Assembly: GCA_900313615.1 (NCBI GenBank)
Contig: OMRP01000002.1
Coordinates: forward strand, 248,001-312,000
Direction: 5' to 3'
Source of the DNA: an uncultured Prevotellaceae bacterium
GTDB taxonomy: Bacteria > Bacteroidota > Bacteroidia > Bacteroidales > Bacteroidaceae
DNA length: 64,000 bases
Below are positions 8,053 to 17,577 of this stretch, piece by piece. Within the stretch, counting starts at the first letter, position 1. The number at the start of each line of letters is the position of its first letter. Both the position numbers and the translations under genes were made by a program. The notes below the pieces were generated by a model. The model did no database searches. It saw only the letters and a list, made by a program, of their open reading frames with translations, and had not been told where the DNA came from.

Positions 8053-10764
8053 TCCTTAGATGCGCTGAAACTTAAAAAGGATGACTTTCAGTCCTCCTTC
8101 AAGAATCCGCCCCTCTCCTATGCACCGTTTGTGCGTTGGTGGTGGCCGGGCAATGATGTGGAAACAAATGAGCTTCAAAGGGAAATGAATCTTTTCGCCC
8201 GTCATCACATCGGCGGTGTAGAAATCCAATCGTTTGCGCTGGTCGTGCCTCCTCCCATGGAACGAATGGCGAAGATCATGAGTTTTGACACGGATGCCTA
8301 CTATTCCAATTTGAAGACAGTAATGGAAGCGGCACAGCGGAATGGCATGACGGTGGACCTGACCAATGGCAGTGGCTGGCCGGCCTCTGGCTCTCATATC
8401 TCGGAGGCAGAAGAAAACCGTTCTCTTCAGTACGGGGTGGCCGTTATCCCGACAGAGGGCGGCAAGTTGGAAATGCCCAGGTCGGAACGGCAAGACAGCA
8501 AGTTTGCTGAACTTGTAGGTCTGCTAGAAGCTGAGGTATCTGAACCAACTGCTGACGGTTCTCGAATGATTCAAAAAGTGAAGGAGGTTAAGAACACTTC
8601 TTTCGCCCCAGGAAAAACCGATGCTGGTTTCCAACGTGTTCTCATCGCACTTTGGAACGTACCCTCGCAAGAAACGAACCTGATTGTGGCCAAAGCAGAC
8701 GCCGGGAATGTGATGGACCATTTCGACACAAAAGTCCTCAGGAAAAATTACGACCATTATTTCGGAGGGGCGACTGGTCTCGACGCATATTATGGAAACC
8801 CATTCCGTGCCTTCTTCAACGACAGCTATGAATTCAAGGTGGATCGGCATATCACGTCTGATTTCCGGGGAGTCTTCCAACGTCGCCGGGGGTATGACCC
8901 TTTACCTTGGATGCCTGCCAATATCTGGTACGGTTACAACAATATGTATGATAACGAGCACACAGCTCCGGAATTTCGTTTCGGCGACGAAGACTGGCGA
9001 CTTCGTTACGACTACGACCTGACGGTAAGCGACCTGGTGCGTGAAAATCTTCTCAAAGGTTCCTCTGTATGGGCACATGAGCATGGTCTGCTGCACCGTA
9101 CTCAAGCTTATGGCCTGCCCATGGACTATATGGGAGCATCTGGGGATGCAGATATACCTGAGACAGAAAACATGATTTTCGGTGGAGGAAGCGAGGGGGG
9201 ATTGAAAATGGTTTCCTCTGGAGCTATGTTATACAACCGCCCTATTGTTAGCGCAGAATCCGGAGTACATATCAACCGCGCCTTGATGGTTACTCCACAG
9301 AAACTACGTTCCATTGCAGACAAACTTCTTTCCAGCGGTGTTAATCAGATTATTTGGCATGGCTCCCCGTATAAATACGAAGTCGAAGGCAATCCTTGGC
9401 AACCCTTCTACAATTCAATGCTTGGGATTAACTTCTCCTCTGACCTATATGAGGAAAACGTCTTCTGGGATGAATTGGCCGATGTGAATCAATATGTCCA
9501 ACGTGCCCAGTATCTAATGCGCAATGGGAAGGCCGAATCCGACATCCTTGTGTATTATCCTTTCTTGGAGTACAGCAGCAGTGTAAAGAATCCTGAAGAA
9601 ATACTCTATTACGGAATGCTCCCAGAGACGGAACCCGGGGCCGACAACGAGCAGAAAGCCTCGCAAGATGCCGTTAGCAAGTGGCTGAGCGACATCTGGC
9701 CAGTCTTAAATGAACTGGAGAGGCGCGGACTCACCTGGTCATGGGTAAATGATGAATCACTACAGGAGATGACGGCAACTGCTGACGGACGCTTGCATAT
9801 CCGGGGCAACAACTACGGCGGACTTGTTTTGTTCAACCTACCTTGGATTCAAACGCAAACGGCCCAAAACCTACGTCAACAATCTTCAACAAACTTACTG
9901 ATTATTGGCGATTTGCCAACCAAGCAACCTTCTTTCAAAGACTATGCGAAGAATGACAAGAAAACCGCAACACTGATGAAAAAAGTGGAGGCAGGAAAAA
10001 ACGTTTGCCGTAGCGCTAGTGACTGGGTTGTGTCGACACCGTTGACGACATTGGCAGGAGGAGAAAAAGTGAGGACTGCCCGTCGACGGATTTCCGATAA
10101 CGAGTTGGTACAGCTCTATTGGAATGTTGACAATGGATGGAAGGAAATTGATATCCATGCTGATGAAGCCCCCTACGCTTATTGGCTTAATGCTGAAGAC
10201 GGGAGTGTGACAACCGTCGTCATGGCATCTTCTGGAGAAATCAAAGGCTTGCTTCCGCCTCTTTCTACACGCTTCCTTTATATAACGGATTCCCCGCTTC
10301 CTGAAGCGGAAGCCGCTATTCCAACCGTCACGGAAGAATCATCAATCGAACTGGGAAAATGGACGTTGCAACTCGGAGAACAGATTATCCATGATGTCCA
10401 GTTGGAGGATTGGCGAAATATTTCAGAACTCGCCGACTCCTGCGGCATAGCAGTTTACACAACCCGATTCTCACCAGAAAAGACCGCCACAAGATACGTT
10501 CTCGATTTGGGAGAAGTCTACTACACCGCCGAAGTCTTCATCAATGACAAGGCTGTTGGAAAACGCATTTGGAAACCGTTCAGGTTCGACATTACAGACT
10601 ATGTTCAAAATGGAGAGAACATCCTGGAAATTCATGTGAAAACATCTGATTTTAACACAAAAGTTTTACGTGGTCGTGAGGGCGATGCCACATTCTCCTC
10701 CATTGCAAACTCTGGGCGTATGGCTAATGGACTGAAAGGTCCAGTGTTGATTTTCAGTGAGTGA
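7861..10764 (+). CDS. Chimeric protein: TolC N terminus fused to a GH106-type glycosidase
   Basis: About 967 residues from the ATG at 7861 (aligned with the tolC start at 11034; an upstream GTG overlaps the -7 box). Residues 1-65 are a copy of the neighbouring TolC N terminus: signal peptide, then QETSGEWALDDCISY... to QSKA. From about residue 80 the protein is a GH106-like glycoside hydrolase (alpha-L-rhamnosidase family): PPLSYAPFVRWWWPGND, GGVEIQSF and TNGSGWPASG are typical of its barrel. Near the C terminus YVLDLGEVYYTAEVFINDKAVG is a beta-sandwich (GH2 N-terminal-like) module. The fusion is in frame and the signal peptide is retained, so export of the enzyme is plausible. Its own promoter has lost the -33 element. 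A role in rhamnose-containing pectin or glycan breakdown is inference from family. Confidence 0.85.
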   Translation: MNRNNISMIFLVLLAFPLAMQAQETSGEWALDDCISYSLANNIQLKRSHLTRLNTKEDILQSKASLDALKLKKDDFQSSFKNPPLSYAPFVRWWWPGNDVETNELQREMNLFARHHIGGVEIQSFALVVPPPMERMAKIMSFDTDAYYSNLKTVMEAAQRNGMTVDLTNGSGWPASGSHISEAEENRSLQYGVAVIPTEGGKLEMPRSERQDSKFAELVGLLEAEVSEPTADGSRMIQKVKEVKNTSFAPGKTDAGFQRVLIALWNVPSQETNLIVAKADAGNVMDHFDTKVLRKNYDHYFGGATGLDAYYGNPFRAFFNDSYEFKVDRHITSDFRGVFQRRRGYDPLPWMPANIWYGYNNMYDNEHTAPEFRFGDEDWRLRYDYDLTVSDLVRENLLKGSSVWAHEHGLLHRTQAYGLPMDYMGASGDADIPETENMIFGGGSEGGLKMVSSGAMLYNRPIVSAESGVHINRALMVTPQKLRSIADKLLSSGVNQIIWHGSPYKYEVEGNPWQPFYNSMLGINFSSDLYEENVFWDELADVNQYVQRAQYLMRNGKAESDILVYYPFLEYSSSVKNPEEILYYGMLPETEPGADNEQKASQDAVSKWLSDIWPVLNELERRGLTWSWVNDESLQEMTATADGRLHIRGNNYGGLVLFNLPWIQTQTAQNLRQQSSTNLLIIGDLPTKQPSFKDYAKNDKKTATLMKKVEAGKNVCRSASDWVVSTPLTTLAGGEKVRTARRRISDNELVQLYWNVDNGWKEIDIHADEAPYAYWLNAEDGSVTTVVMASSGEIKGLLPPLSTRFLYITDSPLPEAEAAIPTVTEESSIELGKWTLQLGEQIIHDVQLEDWRNISELADSCGIAVYTTRFSPEKTATRYVLDLGEVYYTAEVFINDKAVGKRIWKPFRFDITDYVQNGENILEIHVKTSDFNTKVLRGREGDATFSSIANSGRMANGLKGPVLIFSE

Positions 10765-10978
10765 TAAGTATGTACACCCAGTGGAAAGCTCTTTGCCGAC
10801 AGGGGGTTCTTCTCGCCATGACGGATTTTACATCGAGGAGAACAAGCATATTATGCTATTTTGAAAGACTTCTTCTCCCGAACTGGGGTAGGATATATAA
10901 CAAGGAGGGAAAGGCGTTCTATATCATCCCCTCCATATCCCCATTTTGTAGTATTTTTTCGGATAATCATTGAAAAAA
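10765..10978 (+). other. Intergenic region before tolC
   Basis: About 210 bases with no supported gene. The only open frame (10761-10973) has no family features and ends before the promoter. The last part is AT-rich and leads into the tolC promoter. Confidence 0.6.
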
Positions 10979-11010
10979 TTTGGCAATTTCGACATAAAGA
11001 AGTATTTTTG
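10979..11010 (+). promoter_or_regulatory. Promoter of the tolC-macAB-lytSR operon
   Basis: TTTG at 10979-10982, 20 bases, TATTTTTG at 11003-11010: an exact match to the phylum consensus. Transcription should begin near 11016. This rules out the GTG/ATG at 11010/11013 as start codons and supports ATG at 11034. Confidence 0.8.
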
Positions 11011-11228
11011 TGATGATTTTCCAAAATATCACTATGAACAGGAAAAATATTTCTATGAAATTATTCGTGTTGTTGTTGGCTTTTCCCTTGGTAATGCAAG
11101 CCCAGGAGACAGGCGGTGGATGGACGCTTGACGACTGTATTAGCTATGCCCTAGCCAATAACATCCAACTGAAACGAAGCCACCTGACGCGACTGAGCAC
11201 ACAGGAAGATATTCTCCAGTCTAAAGCC
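10983..11228 (+). repeat. Copy 2 of the tolC 5' region
   Basis: The intact partner of the direct repeat at 7811-8052. It continues into a full-length tolC, so this copy is taken as the ancestral arrangement. Confidence 0.88.
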
Positions 11229-12380
11229 GCTCTGTTGCCTTCGCTCAACGCCTCGACCAACCAAAGCGTAACGTACCGCCCCTTCGTAGAGAGCGGGCAA
11301 AGCACTGTGGCCAATGGTTATGTGCAGAGCAGCATCGACAAAGTATACTACAATGGTAGTTACGGCGTGACGGCTAATTGGACAGTGTGGGATGGTATGC
11401 GCAACAAGAACACCATCAAACTGAACGAGATGAGTGCCCGCATGGCAGAACTGGACTCCGCCGCCACGGCTCAGAGTATTCAGGAACAGATAACGCAACT
11501 GTATGTGCAGATTCTCTACAGCAAGGAGAGTATCACGGTGAACGAGCAGAGTCTTCGTGCAAGCAAGATGAACGAGGAACGGGGACAAACGATGGTTCAG
11601 GTTGGCACAATGAGCAAGGCCGACCTAGCACAACTAACAGCCCAACGTGCCATGGATGAATATAACATCGTGGCTGCTGAGAGCGACGTGCGTAACTACC
11701 TCTTCCAACTGAAACAGGTGTTGGAACTGAGCGATGGCACACCCTTTGACATCGCCTCGCCCGATATGGCCGATGAAGAAGCGTTGCAGACCATACCGGC
11801 ATTGTCTGACGTATATGCCAGCGCACTGGCCCACCGACCAGAGATAGAGAGCGCACGACTGGCCATCAGCAGCAGCGACATCAGCCTCGACATCGCGCGG
11901 GCGGGCAGAAAGCCAACCATCGGATTGCAAGGCAGCGTGGGAACGACTACCACCAGCATGTCGGATAACGCATGGGGCACACAACTGAAGACGAACCTCG
12001 ACTTCGGCGTTGGCGCTACGCTGAGCATACCCATTTTTGACAACAGACAGACGAAGACGGCCATCAACAAAGCGATGCTCCAACGTGAGAGTAGCCTTCT
12101 CGATTTGCAGGACAAGGAGAAACAACTCTACTCCACCATTGAGGGCTATTGGATTGGAGCGGTAAACAACCAGACACGTTTCAAGGCGGCACGCACCGCC
12201 CTGCAGAGCGAACAGACCAGTTATGAGTTGTTGAGCGAGCAGTTCCGTCTGGGCCTGAAAAACATCATCGAGTTGATGACGGGAAAGACGAATCTGGTGA
12301 CGGCTCAAATCAATGAGTTGCAGAGCAAATACATGGCGATACTCAATATTTATATGCTGAGGTATTATCAGGGACGATGA
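11034..12380 (+). CDS. TolC-like outer-membrane efflux protein
   Basis: About 448 residues from ATG 11034. A signal peptide (ISMKLFVLLLAFPLVMQAQ) is followed by the typical outer-membrane factor start WTLDDCISYALANNIQLKRS. Two repeated long-helix regions (about 60-220 and 270-440) fit the alpha-barrel and beta-barrel of TolC, with QEQITQLYVQILYSKE and AARTALQSEQTSYELLSEQF as matching coiled-coil halves. It would form the outer-membrane exit duct for the MacA/MacB-type pump encoded directly downstream. The start is fixed by the promoter at 10979-11010. Confidence 0.92.
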   Translation: MNRKNISMKLFVLLLAFPLVMQAQETGGGWTLDDCISYALANNIQLKRSHLTRLSTQEDILQSKAALLPSLNASTNQSVTYRPFVESGQSTVANGYVQSSIDKVYYNGSYGVTANWTVWDGMRNKNTIKLNEMSARMAELDSAATAQSIQEQITQLYVQILYSKESITVNEQSLRASKMNEERGQTMVQVGTMSKADLAQLTAQRAMDEYNIVAAESDVRNYLFQLKQVLELSDGTPFDIASPDMADEEALQTIPALSDVYASALAHRPEIESARLAISSSDISLDIARAGRKPTIGLQGSVGTTTTSMSDNAWGTQLKTNLDFGVGATLSIPIFDNRQTKTAINKAMLQRESSLLDLQDKEKQLYSTIEGYWIGAVNNQTRFKAARTALQSEQTSYELLSEQFRLGLKNIIELMTGKTNLVTAQINELQSKYMAILNIYMLRYYQGR

Positions 12381-12431
12381 AAATTGAGAATTGAGAATTG
12401 AAAATTGAAAATTGAAGATTGAAGATTGAGA
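12379..12431 (+). repeat. ATTGA-type simple repeat
   Basis: The spacer between tolC and macA is a run of about seven near-identical 7-base units (AATTGAG / AATTGAA / GATTGAA). Slippage-prone; seen directly. Confidence 0.75.
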
Positions 12432-12432
12432 T

Positions 12433-13608
12433 ATGAAAAAGAAATTCAGTAAGATTTGGCTTTTCGTGGGCATTCTTCTGGTTGCCGGCATTGCGTTGTG
12501 GATGCTGAGCGGCAAGAAGAAAGAGGAGAAGGTGGAGTTTGTCACCGCTAAGGTGGAACCTGCCAACATCCAAAATAGTGTCACTGCCACGGGTACGATA
12601 GAGCCCGTAACGAGCGTCACGGTAGGTACGCAGGTGTCGGGCATCGTGAGCAAACTGTACGTCGACTACAACAGTGAGGTGAAAAAAGGGCAAGTGATAG
12701 CCGAACTCGACAAGACGAACCTGACGAGTGAGTTGAACACGGCCAGAGCCAACCTGGCAAGCGCACAGAGTTCGCTCGACTACCAACTGGCAAATTACAA
12801 CCGTTACCAGACATTGTTTCAAAAGGGACTGATAGCCGCCACCGACTATGAGTCGGCACGGCTGAGTTGGCAACAGGCCAAGGAACAGGTAGCTACAGCC
12901 CAGGAACAGGTTCGCCGAGCACAGACGAACCTTAGTTATGCCACCATCACCTCGCCCATCGACGGCATCGTACTTTCGAAGTCGGTAGAGGAAGGACAGA
13001 CCGTGGCTGCCAGTTTCAACACACCTGAACTGTTCAAGATAGCGAAAGACCTGACGAATATGCAGGTGGTGGCCAATGTGGACGAGGCAGACATCGGCAA
13101 TGTGAAAGCCGGCGAACGTGTCAGTTTCACCGTGGATGCCTACCCCGACGATGTGTTTGAAGGCCATGTGACGCAGGTACGCCAGGAAGCCACAACCACC
13201 AACAACGTGGTGACCTACGAGGTAGTCATCAACGCCCCCAATGGCGACTTGAAACTGAAACCGGGACTGACCGCCTCTGTCACCATCTATACCGCTGAAC
13301 GCCAAGGAGTGTTGAGCATACCGAGCAAAGCGCTCCGATTCACACCCACGCCAGAGACCGTGGGCGACAAGAAGATTGTGGACAGCAAGGGCAAGAACAA
13401 GGTATGGACGCTTGACGGCAACACCCTGACCGCTCACGACGTGCAGATAGGCATGAGCGACGGCACCCATACCGAAATATTGGGTGGCATCAGCCAGGGC
13501 AAGGATATCATTACCGAGCTGAAAGTGATCAGCGACACGCCTGAGGATGAAGACAGCCAACAACGCAGCATCTTTGGGCCACCACGTAGAGACCAGAAAA
13601 AGAAGTGA
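12433..13608 (+). CDS. macA: MacA-like periplasmic adaptor (RND/HlyD family)
   Basis: The 391-residue membrane-fusion protein links an inner-membrane pump to TolC. An N-terminal membrane anchor (IWLFVGILLVAGIALWML) is followed by a lipoyl-like half (ATGTIEPVTSVTVGTQVSGIV), a coiled coil about 85-170 (LNTARANLASAQSSLDYQLANYNRY), the second lipoyl half (ITSPIDGIVLSKSVEEGQTV) and a beta-barrel domain. It is followed with overlap by the ATPase and permease of a MacB-type exporter. Substrate cannot be told from sequence; macrolides, peptides or lipoproteins are possible. Confidence 0.9.
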   Translation: MKKKFSKIWLFVGILLVAGIALWMLSGKKKEEKVEFVTAKVEPANIQNSVTATGTIEPVTSVTVGTQVSGIVSKLYVDYNSEVKKGQVIAELDKTNLTSELNTARANLASAQSSLDYQLANYNRYQTLFQKGLIAATDYESARLSWQQAKEQVATAQEQVRRAQTNLSYATITSPIDGIVLSKSVEEGQTVAASFNTPELFKIAKDLTNMQVVANVDEADIGNVKAGERVSFTVDAYPDDVFEGHVTQVRQEATTTNNVVTYEVVINAPNGDLKLKPGLTASVTIYTAERQGVLSIPSKALRFTPTPETVGDKKIVDSKGKNKVWTLDGNTLTAHDVQIGMSDGTHTEILGGISQGKDIITELKVISDTPEDEDSQQRSIFGPPRRDQKKK

Positions 13609-14369
13609 TGACGATGGTTGAAGAGAAAAAAGCGGTAATTGAACTGCAAGACGTGCGTCGCGATTTCATCGTAGGAGAAGAAACGGTGCATGCCCTTCGA
13701 GGTGTGAGTTTCAAAATCTACGAGGGAGAATTCGTGACCATCATGGGCAAGTCGGGGTCGGGCAAGTCGACGCTGCTGAACCAGTTGGGATGCCTCGACA
13801 CGCCGACGAGTGGTGAATATCTTCTCGACGGCATCAGCGTGCGTACAATGTCGAAGTCGCAGCGTGCCGTGTTGCGCAACCGCAAAATTGGGTTCATTTT
13901 CCAGAACTACAACCTGTTACCCAAGACGACCAGCGTGGAGAACGTGGAATTGCCACTGATGTATAACAGCAACGTTCGTCCCAAGGAACGCCTTGAACGC
14001 GCCATAAAAGCGTTGGAAGCCGTGGGATTGGGCGACCGACTATATCATAAGTCGAACCAAATGTCGGGTGGCCAGATGCAACGTGTGGCCATCGCACGTG
14101 CTTTGGTGAACGACCCTGCCGTGATTCTCGCCGACGAGGCCACCGGCAACCTGGACACACGCACCAGTTTCGAGATTCTCGTCTTGTTCCAGAAACTGCA
14201 TGCCGAAGGGCGCACGATTATTTTCGTGACGCACAACCCCGACATCGCCAACTATTCGAGCCGCAACATCATGCTGCGCGACGGCAAGGTGATTAGCGAC
14301 ACGACAAACGAGCATATTCTCTCCGCTGCCGAAGGACTGGCAGCACTGCCGAAGAACAGTGATGAATGA
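13608..14369 (+). CDS. MacB-type ABC transporter ATP-binding protein
   Basis: About 253 residues. All ABC motifs are present: Walker [10 protein letters not shown] (about 48-56), Q-loop [10 protein letters not shown], signature [10 protein letters not shown], Walker [13 protein letters not shown] and the H-loop VTHNP. The family is the LolD/MacB group. The ATG at 13608 overlaps the macA stop (TGATG); a GTG three bases earlier is an alternative. In this operon the ATPase and permease are separate genes rather than one polypeptide as in E. coli MacB. Confidence 0.92.
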   Translation: MTMVEEKKAVIELQDVRRDFIVGEETVHALRGVSFKIYEGEFVTIMGKSGSGKSTLLNQLGCLDTPTSGEYLLDGISVRTMSKSQRAVLRNRKIGFIFQNYNLLPKTTSVENVELPLMYNSNVRPKERLERAIKALEAVGLGDRLYHKSNQMSGGQMQRVAIARALVNDPAVILADEATGNLDTRTSFEILVLFQKLHAEGRTIIFVTHNPDIANYSSRNIMLRDGKVISDTTNEHILSAAEGLAALPKNSDE

Positions 14370-14448
14370 TATAGGGATTATTTCGATATACGTTATGACG
14401 GTATAACGGCATGACGAAAAGAAACGACGATAATACGACAAAGATACA

Positions 14449-15687
14449 ATGAATTGGGGTAATCTTTTAAAGATAGCGCTGCGGGCGATAGCCGCAAACA
14501 AGATGCGTTCGTTCCTGACCGCATTGGGCATCATCATCGGCATCGCGTCGGTCATCACCATGTTGGCTGTGGGACAAGGCACCAAACGGAGCATCCAGGC
14601 CAACATCTCGGAGATGGGGTCGAACATGATTATGATTAGTCCCGGTGCCGACATGCGTGGCGGTGTGCGTCAAGACGCCTCGTCGATGGAGACACTGAAA
14701 CTGGAAGATTTCGAAGCCATCAAAGAAGGGTGCACCTATGTGAAAGCCGTCAGTCCCTCTGTGACCAGCGGTGGACAATTCATCTATGGCAACAACAACA
14801 CCCCTTCGTCGGTATATGGCGTGAACCAGGACTATCTTGAAATACGACAGTTGACCATCTCCGACGGAGAGATGTTCTCAGATACCGACATCAAGTCGGC
14901 CGCCAAGGTATGTGTCCTCGGCCAGACCGTCATCGACAACCTTTTCCCTGACGGTGGCGACCCCGTAGGCAAGGTGATACGTTTCAATGCCATCCCCTTC
15001 CGTGTGGTAGGCGTGTTGAAGAAAAAAGGTTACAACTCGATGGGCATGGACCAAGACAATCTGGTGCTGGCTCCCTACACCACCGTGATGAAGCGCATCT
15101 TGGCGCAGACCTATCTGGGCGGTATCCAGTGTTCGGCCATCACCGAAGGCGTGACCGACAAAGCCATCGAGCAGATAACGGATATCCTGCGCAGGAACCA
15201 TAAGTTGAAAGACGCTGTGGATGACATGCCTGGCGATGACGACGATTTCAACATCCGTTCGCAGGAAGAGCTGTCGAGCATGATGAACTCTACGACCGAC
15301 ATGCTCACCATTCTCTTGGGATGCGTGGCTGGCATCTCACTCATCGTGGGTGGCATCGGCATCATGAACATCATGTATGTGAGCGTCACCGAACGAACGC
15401 GTGAGATAGGATTGCGCATGAGCGTGGGAGCCCGCGGTATCGACATCCTGAACCAATTCCTCATCGAGGCGATACTGCTGAGCATCACGGGAGGCGTCAT
15501 CGGCGTGCTGCTGGGACTGGGACTGTCGTATGCCATCAACACCTTCGCCCATTGGCCCACGTTCGTGCAACCTTGGAGCATCGTGATGAGTTTCGCCGTG
15601 TGTACGCTCACCGGCATATTCTTCGGATGGTATCCGGCGAAGAAAGCCGCTCGTCTCGATCCCATCGAAGCCATCAGGTATGAATAG
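14449..15687 (+). CDS. MacB-type ABC transporter permease (FtsX family)
   Basis: The 412-residue permease has the MacB topology: one N-terminal membrane helix (SFLTALGIIIGIASVITMLAV), a large periplasmic domain (about 45-285), and three C-terminal helices containing the FtsX motif ERTREIGLRMSVGARGIDIL. It pairs with the ATPase 80 bases upstream. Mechanotransmission of ATP binding to periplasmic substrate and TolC is the known mode of the family. A short spacer with CGTTATAACGG-like sequence separates it from the ATPase. Confidence 0.92.
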   Translation: MNWGNLLKIALRAIAANKMRSFLTALGIIIGIASVITMLAVGQGTKRSIQANISEMGSNMIMISPGADMRGGVRQDASSMETLKLEDFEAIKEGCTYVKAVSPSVTSGGQFIYGNNNTPSSVYGVNQDYLEIRQLTISDGEMFSDTDIKSAAKVCVLGQTVIDNLFPDGGDPVGKVIRFNAIPFRVVGVLKKKGYNSMGMDQDNLVLAPYTTVMKRILAQTYLGGIQCSAITEGVTDKAIEQITDILRRNHKLKDAVDDMPGDDDDFNIRSQEELSSMMNSTTDMLTILLGCVAGISLIVGGIGIMNIMYVSVTERTREIGLRMSVGARGIDILNQFLIEAILLSITGGVIGVLLGLGLSYAINTFAHWPTFVQPWSIVMSFAVCTLTGIFFGWYPAKKAARLDPIEAIRYE

Positions 15688-15743
15688 CACCAAAAAGTGA
15701 AGGAGAGCCAAAAAACCATGTCATAAACCCTAAAAGGCCAAAC

Positions 15744-16796
15744 ATGCAGATTAGGAAAACGACTATACTCATCAACGTTCTCATATGGGTAACGATATTG
15801 CTGTCGCCCATTCTCGTTTTGGGCTTGGACCAATCACTCTCATGGCCACGCGTTCTCCGAGGTATGGGTATGCCCATCGTGTTGATGGTGTTCTACTACC
15901 TGAACTACTGGTGGCTGATACCTCGCTATTTCATGGGTGGCAAGAGACGTTTTTTCGCACTATTCAATATCGTCATGGTAGTGACACTGTCCATCATTGT
16001 GCACCTTTGGTTCCGATGGTTCAGCAATATGATGGGACTGTCGGAAGAAGAAGAAAGAGGCCTCCCCATGCAATTATTCCATGTGCTGTATTATATGTTC
16101 TGTTTGGGAGTGACCATCACCATCGCGATGAGTATCCGCATGTCTATACAATGGGCAAAATCCGAGAAAGAACGTGAGGAGGCACTGAAGGCGCTGAGAG
16201 AAGCCGAACTAGAGAATCTCCGTTTCCAAATCAATCCACATTTCATGCTTAACACCATGAACAACATCTACGCCCTGACAGCTTTCGACCAACAAAAAGC
16301 ACAGACCGCCATCATGGAGTTGAGCAAGATGATGCGCCATATTCTCTACGACAACAAAGAGCCGTACATCAGTCTGCGCAATGATTTGGAATTCATCGAC
16401 AACTACATCAATCTGATGAAACTTCGTCTTAGCAGCGACGTGGAGATAGTCAAAAACATTGACGTGCCGCCGAACAACCAAGCCATGGTGGCTCCACTCA
16501 TTTTCATCTCACTGATAGAGAATGCTTTCAAGCATGGCATAAGTCCGACGAACAAGAGTTTTATCCACATCAACATCAAAGCTACCGAAGAACAAATCGT
16601 ATGCGAGATTGTGAACAGCAACTACCCCAAAGCGGACAGCGACCAGAGCGGGCACGGCATAGGGCTGCACCAGGTGCAGCGACGACTCGACCTGAGCTAT
16701 CCCGGAAAATACAAATGGGAAAAAGGAATAGACGAAACAACAAATACTTACCATTCAAAAATTACACTTTATGACACTCAACTGCATTATCATTGA
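15744..16796 (+). CDS. LytS-type sensor histidine kinase
   Basis: The 350-residue kinase has an N-terminal membrane domain with about four helices (residues 10-30, 42-60, 70-90, 110-135), a short coiled linker, and the His_kinase domain with phosphoacceptor motif FQINPHFMLNTMNNIY (His about 166). The ATPase domain includes ENAFKHG and GHGIGLHQVQRRL. No periplasmic sensor domain of size is present, so it may sense the membrane or the pump. It overlaps its response regulator by 26 bases and follows the efflux genes, suggesting that it controls this operon. Confidence 0.9.
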   Translation: MQIRKTTILINVLIWVTILLSPILVLGLDQSLSWPRVLRGMGMPIVLMVFYYLNYWWLIPRYFMGGKRRFFALFNIVMVVTLSIIVHLWFRWFSNMMGLSEEEERGLPMQLFHVLYYMFCLGVTITIAMSIRMSIQWAKSEKEREEALKALREAELENLRFQINPHFMLNTMNNIYALTAFDQQKAQTAIMELSKMMRHILYDNKEPYISLRNDLEFIDNYINLMKLRLSSDVEIVKNIDVPPNNQAMVAPLIFISLIENAFKHGISPTNKSFIHINIKATEEQIVCEIVNSNYPKADSDQSGHGIGLHQVQRRLDLSYPGKYKWEKGIDETTNTYHSKITLYDTQLHYH

Positions 16797-17481
16797 CGAT
16801 GAGCCATTGGCAGCCGAGTTGCTGTCAACCTATGCGGAACGTACTCCGTTCCTGCGCTTGGTGGGGCATTACAACAGTGCCGTAAATGCCATCAAGACCA
16901 TTCGTGAGAATCAGATAGACCTGATTTTCCTCGACATCCAGATGCCCGAACTCAGCGGCATGGAGTTTGCGAGCATTCTTCCGAAGACCTCGCGCATCGT
17001 GTTCACCACGGCGTTCAGCCAATATGCACTCGATGGCTATAAGGTGAATGCACTTGACTATTTGCTCAAACCCATCAGCTACGAGGATTTCCTTAGGGCA
17101 GCCAACAAGGCGCAAGATTGGTTTATGGGTCAGATAAAGAAAGAGGCGTGGCAGAGCGACCGGTTCATGTTCGTGAAAAGCGAATACAAACTGGTAAGGG
17201 TCAACTTTGACGACATCTTGTACATCGAAGGAGTGAAGGACTATGTGAAGATTTACCTGGACAATGACAAGCCGCCCATCATGAGTCTAATGAACATGAA
17301 GAAAATTGAGGACTCCCTGCCCAAACCTGAGTTCATGCGCACACACCGTTCCTACGTTGTACACATGACGAAGATACGTCTGGTGGACCGCTTACGCGTT
17401 GTCTTCAACGACCAGTTTATCCCCATCAGCGAAAGTTACAAGGAAGAGGTGCAGGAGTATCTCGACAAGCACACGTTCTAA
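16771..17481 (+). CDS. LytTR-family response regulator
   Basis: The 236-residue protein has a receiver domain (IIIDDEPLAAEL; phosphoacceptor Asp about 55 in IFLDIQMPELSG; Lys in YLLKPI) and a C-terminal LytTR DNA-binding domain (FVKSEYKLVRVNFDDILYIE ... THRSYVVHM). LytTR proteins bind paired direct repeats and usually regulate adjacent transporters. The kinase gene precedes it with overlap. Likely target is the tolC promoter at 10979, but I do not recognise a clear paired site. Confidence 0.92.
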   Translation: MTLNCIIIDDEPLAAELLSTYAERTPFLRLVGHYNSAVNAIKTIRENQIDLIFLDIQMPELSGMEFASILPKTSRIVFTTAFSQYALDGYKVNALDYLLKPISYEDFLRAANKAQDWFMGQIKKEAWQSDRFMFVKSEYKLVRVNFDDILYIEGVKDYVKIYLDNDKPPIMSLMNMKKIEDSLPKPEFMRTHRSYVVHMTKIRLVDRLRVVFNDQFIPISESYKEEVQEYLDKHTF

Positions 17482-17500
17482 CCGGCCTGCCTCCTTTTTT

Positions 17501-17566
17501 CGTAATTACGTTATAACGTTATTACGAGTGGGGGGCGTTATAACGAAAGAGGACGTTATAACGAAT
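17501..17566 (+). repeat. Left CGTTATAACG repeat block flanking the defence island
   Basis: 17501-17534 matches 28188-28221 at 32 of 34 positions in the same orientation, including the tail ACGAGTGGGGG. Two more CGTTATAACG palindromes follow (about 17535-17544 and 17553-17562), spaced 18 bases. These lie between the response-regulator gene and the end of res. Confidence 0.8.
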
Positions 17567-17577
17567 GAGGGGAGCCG

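Noticed and set aside
10761-10973. 70-codon frame after the chimeric gene
   Set aside because: No recognisable features; it overlaps the end of the glycosidase gene and stops just before the tolC promoter.
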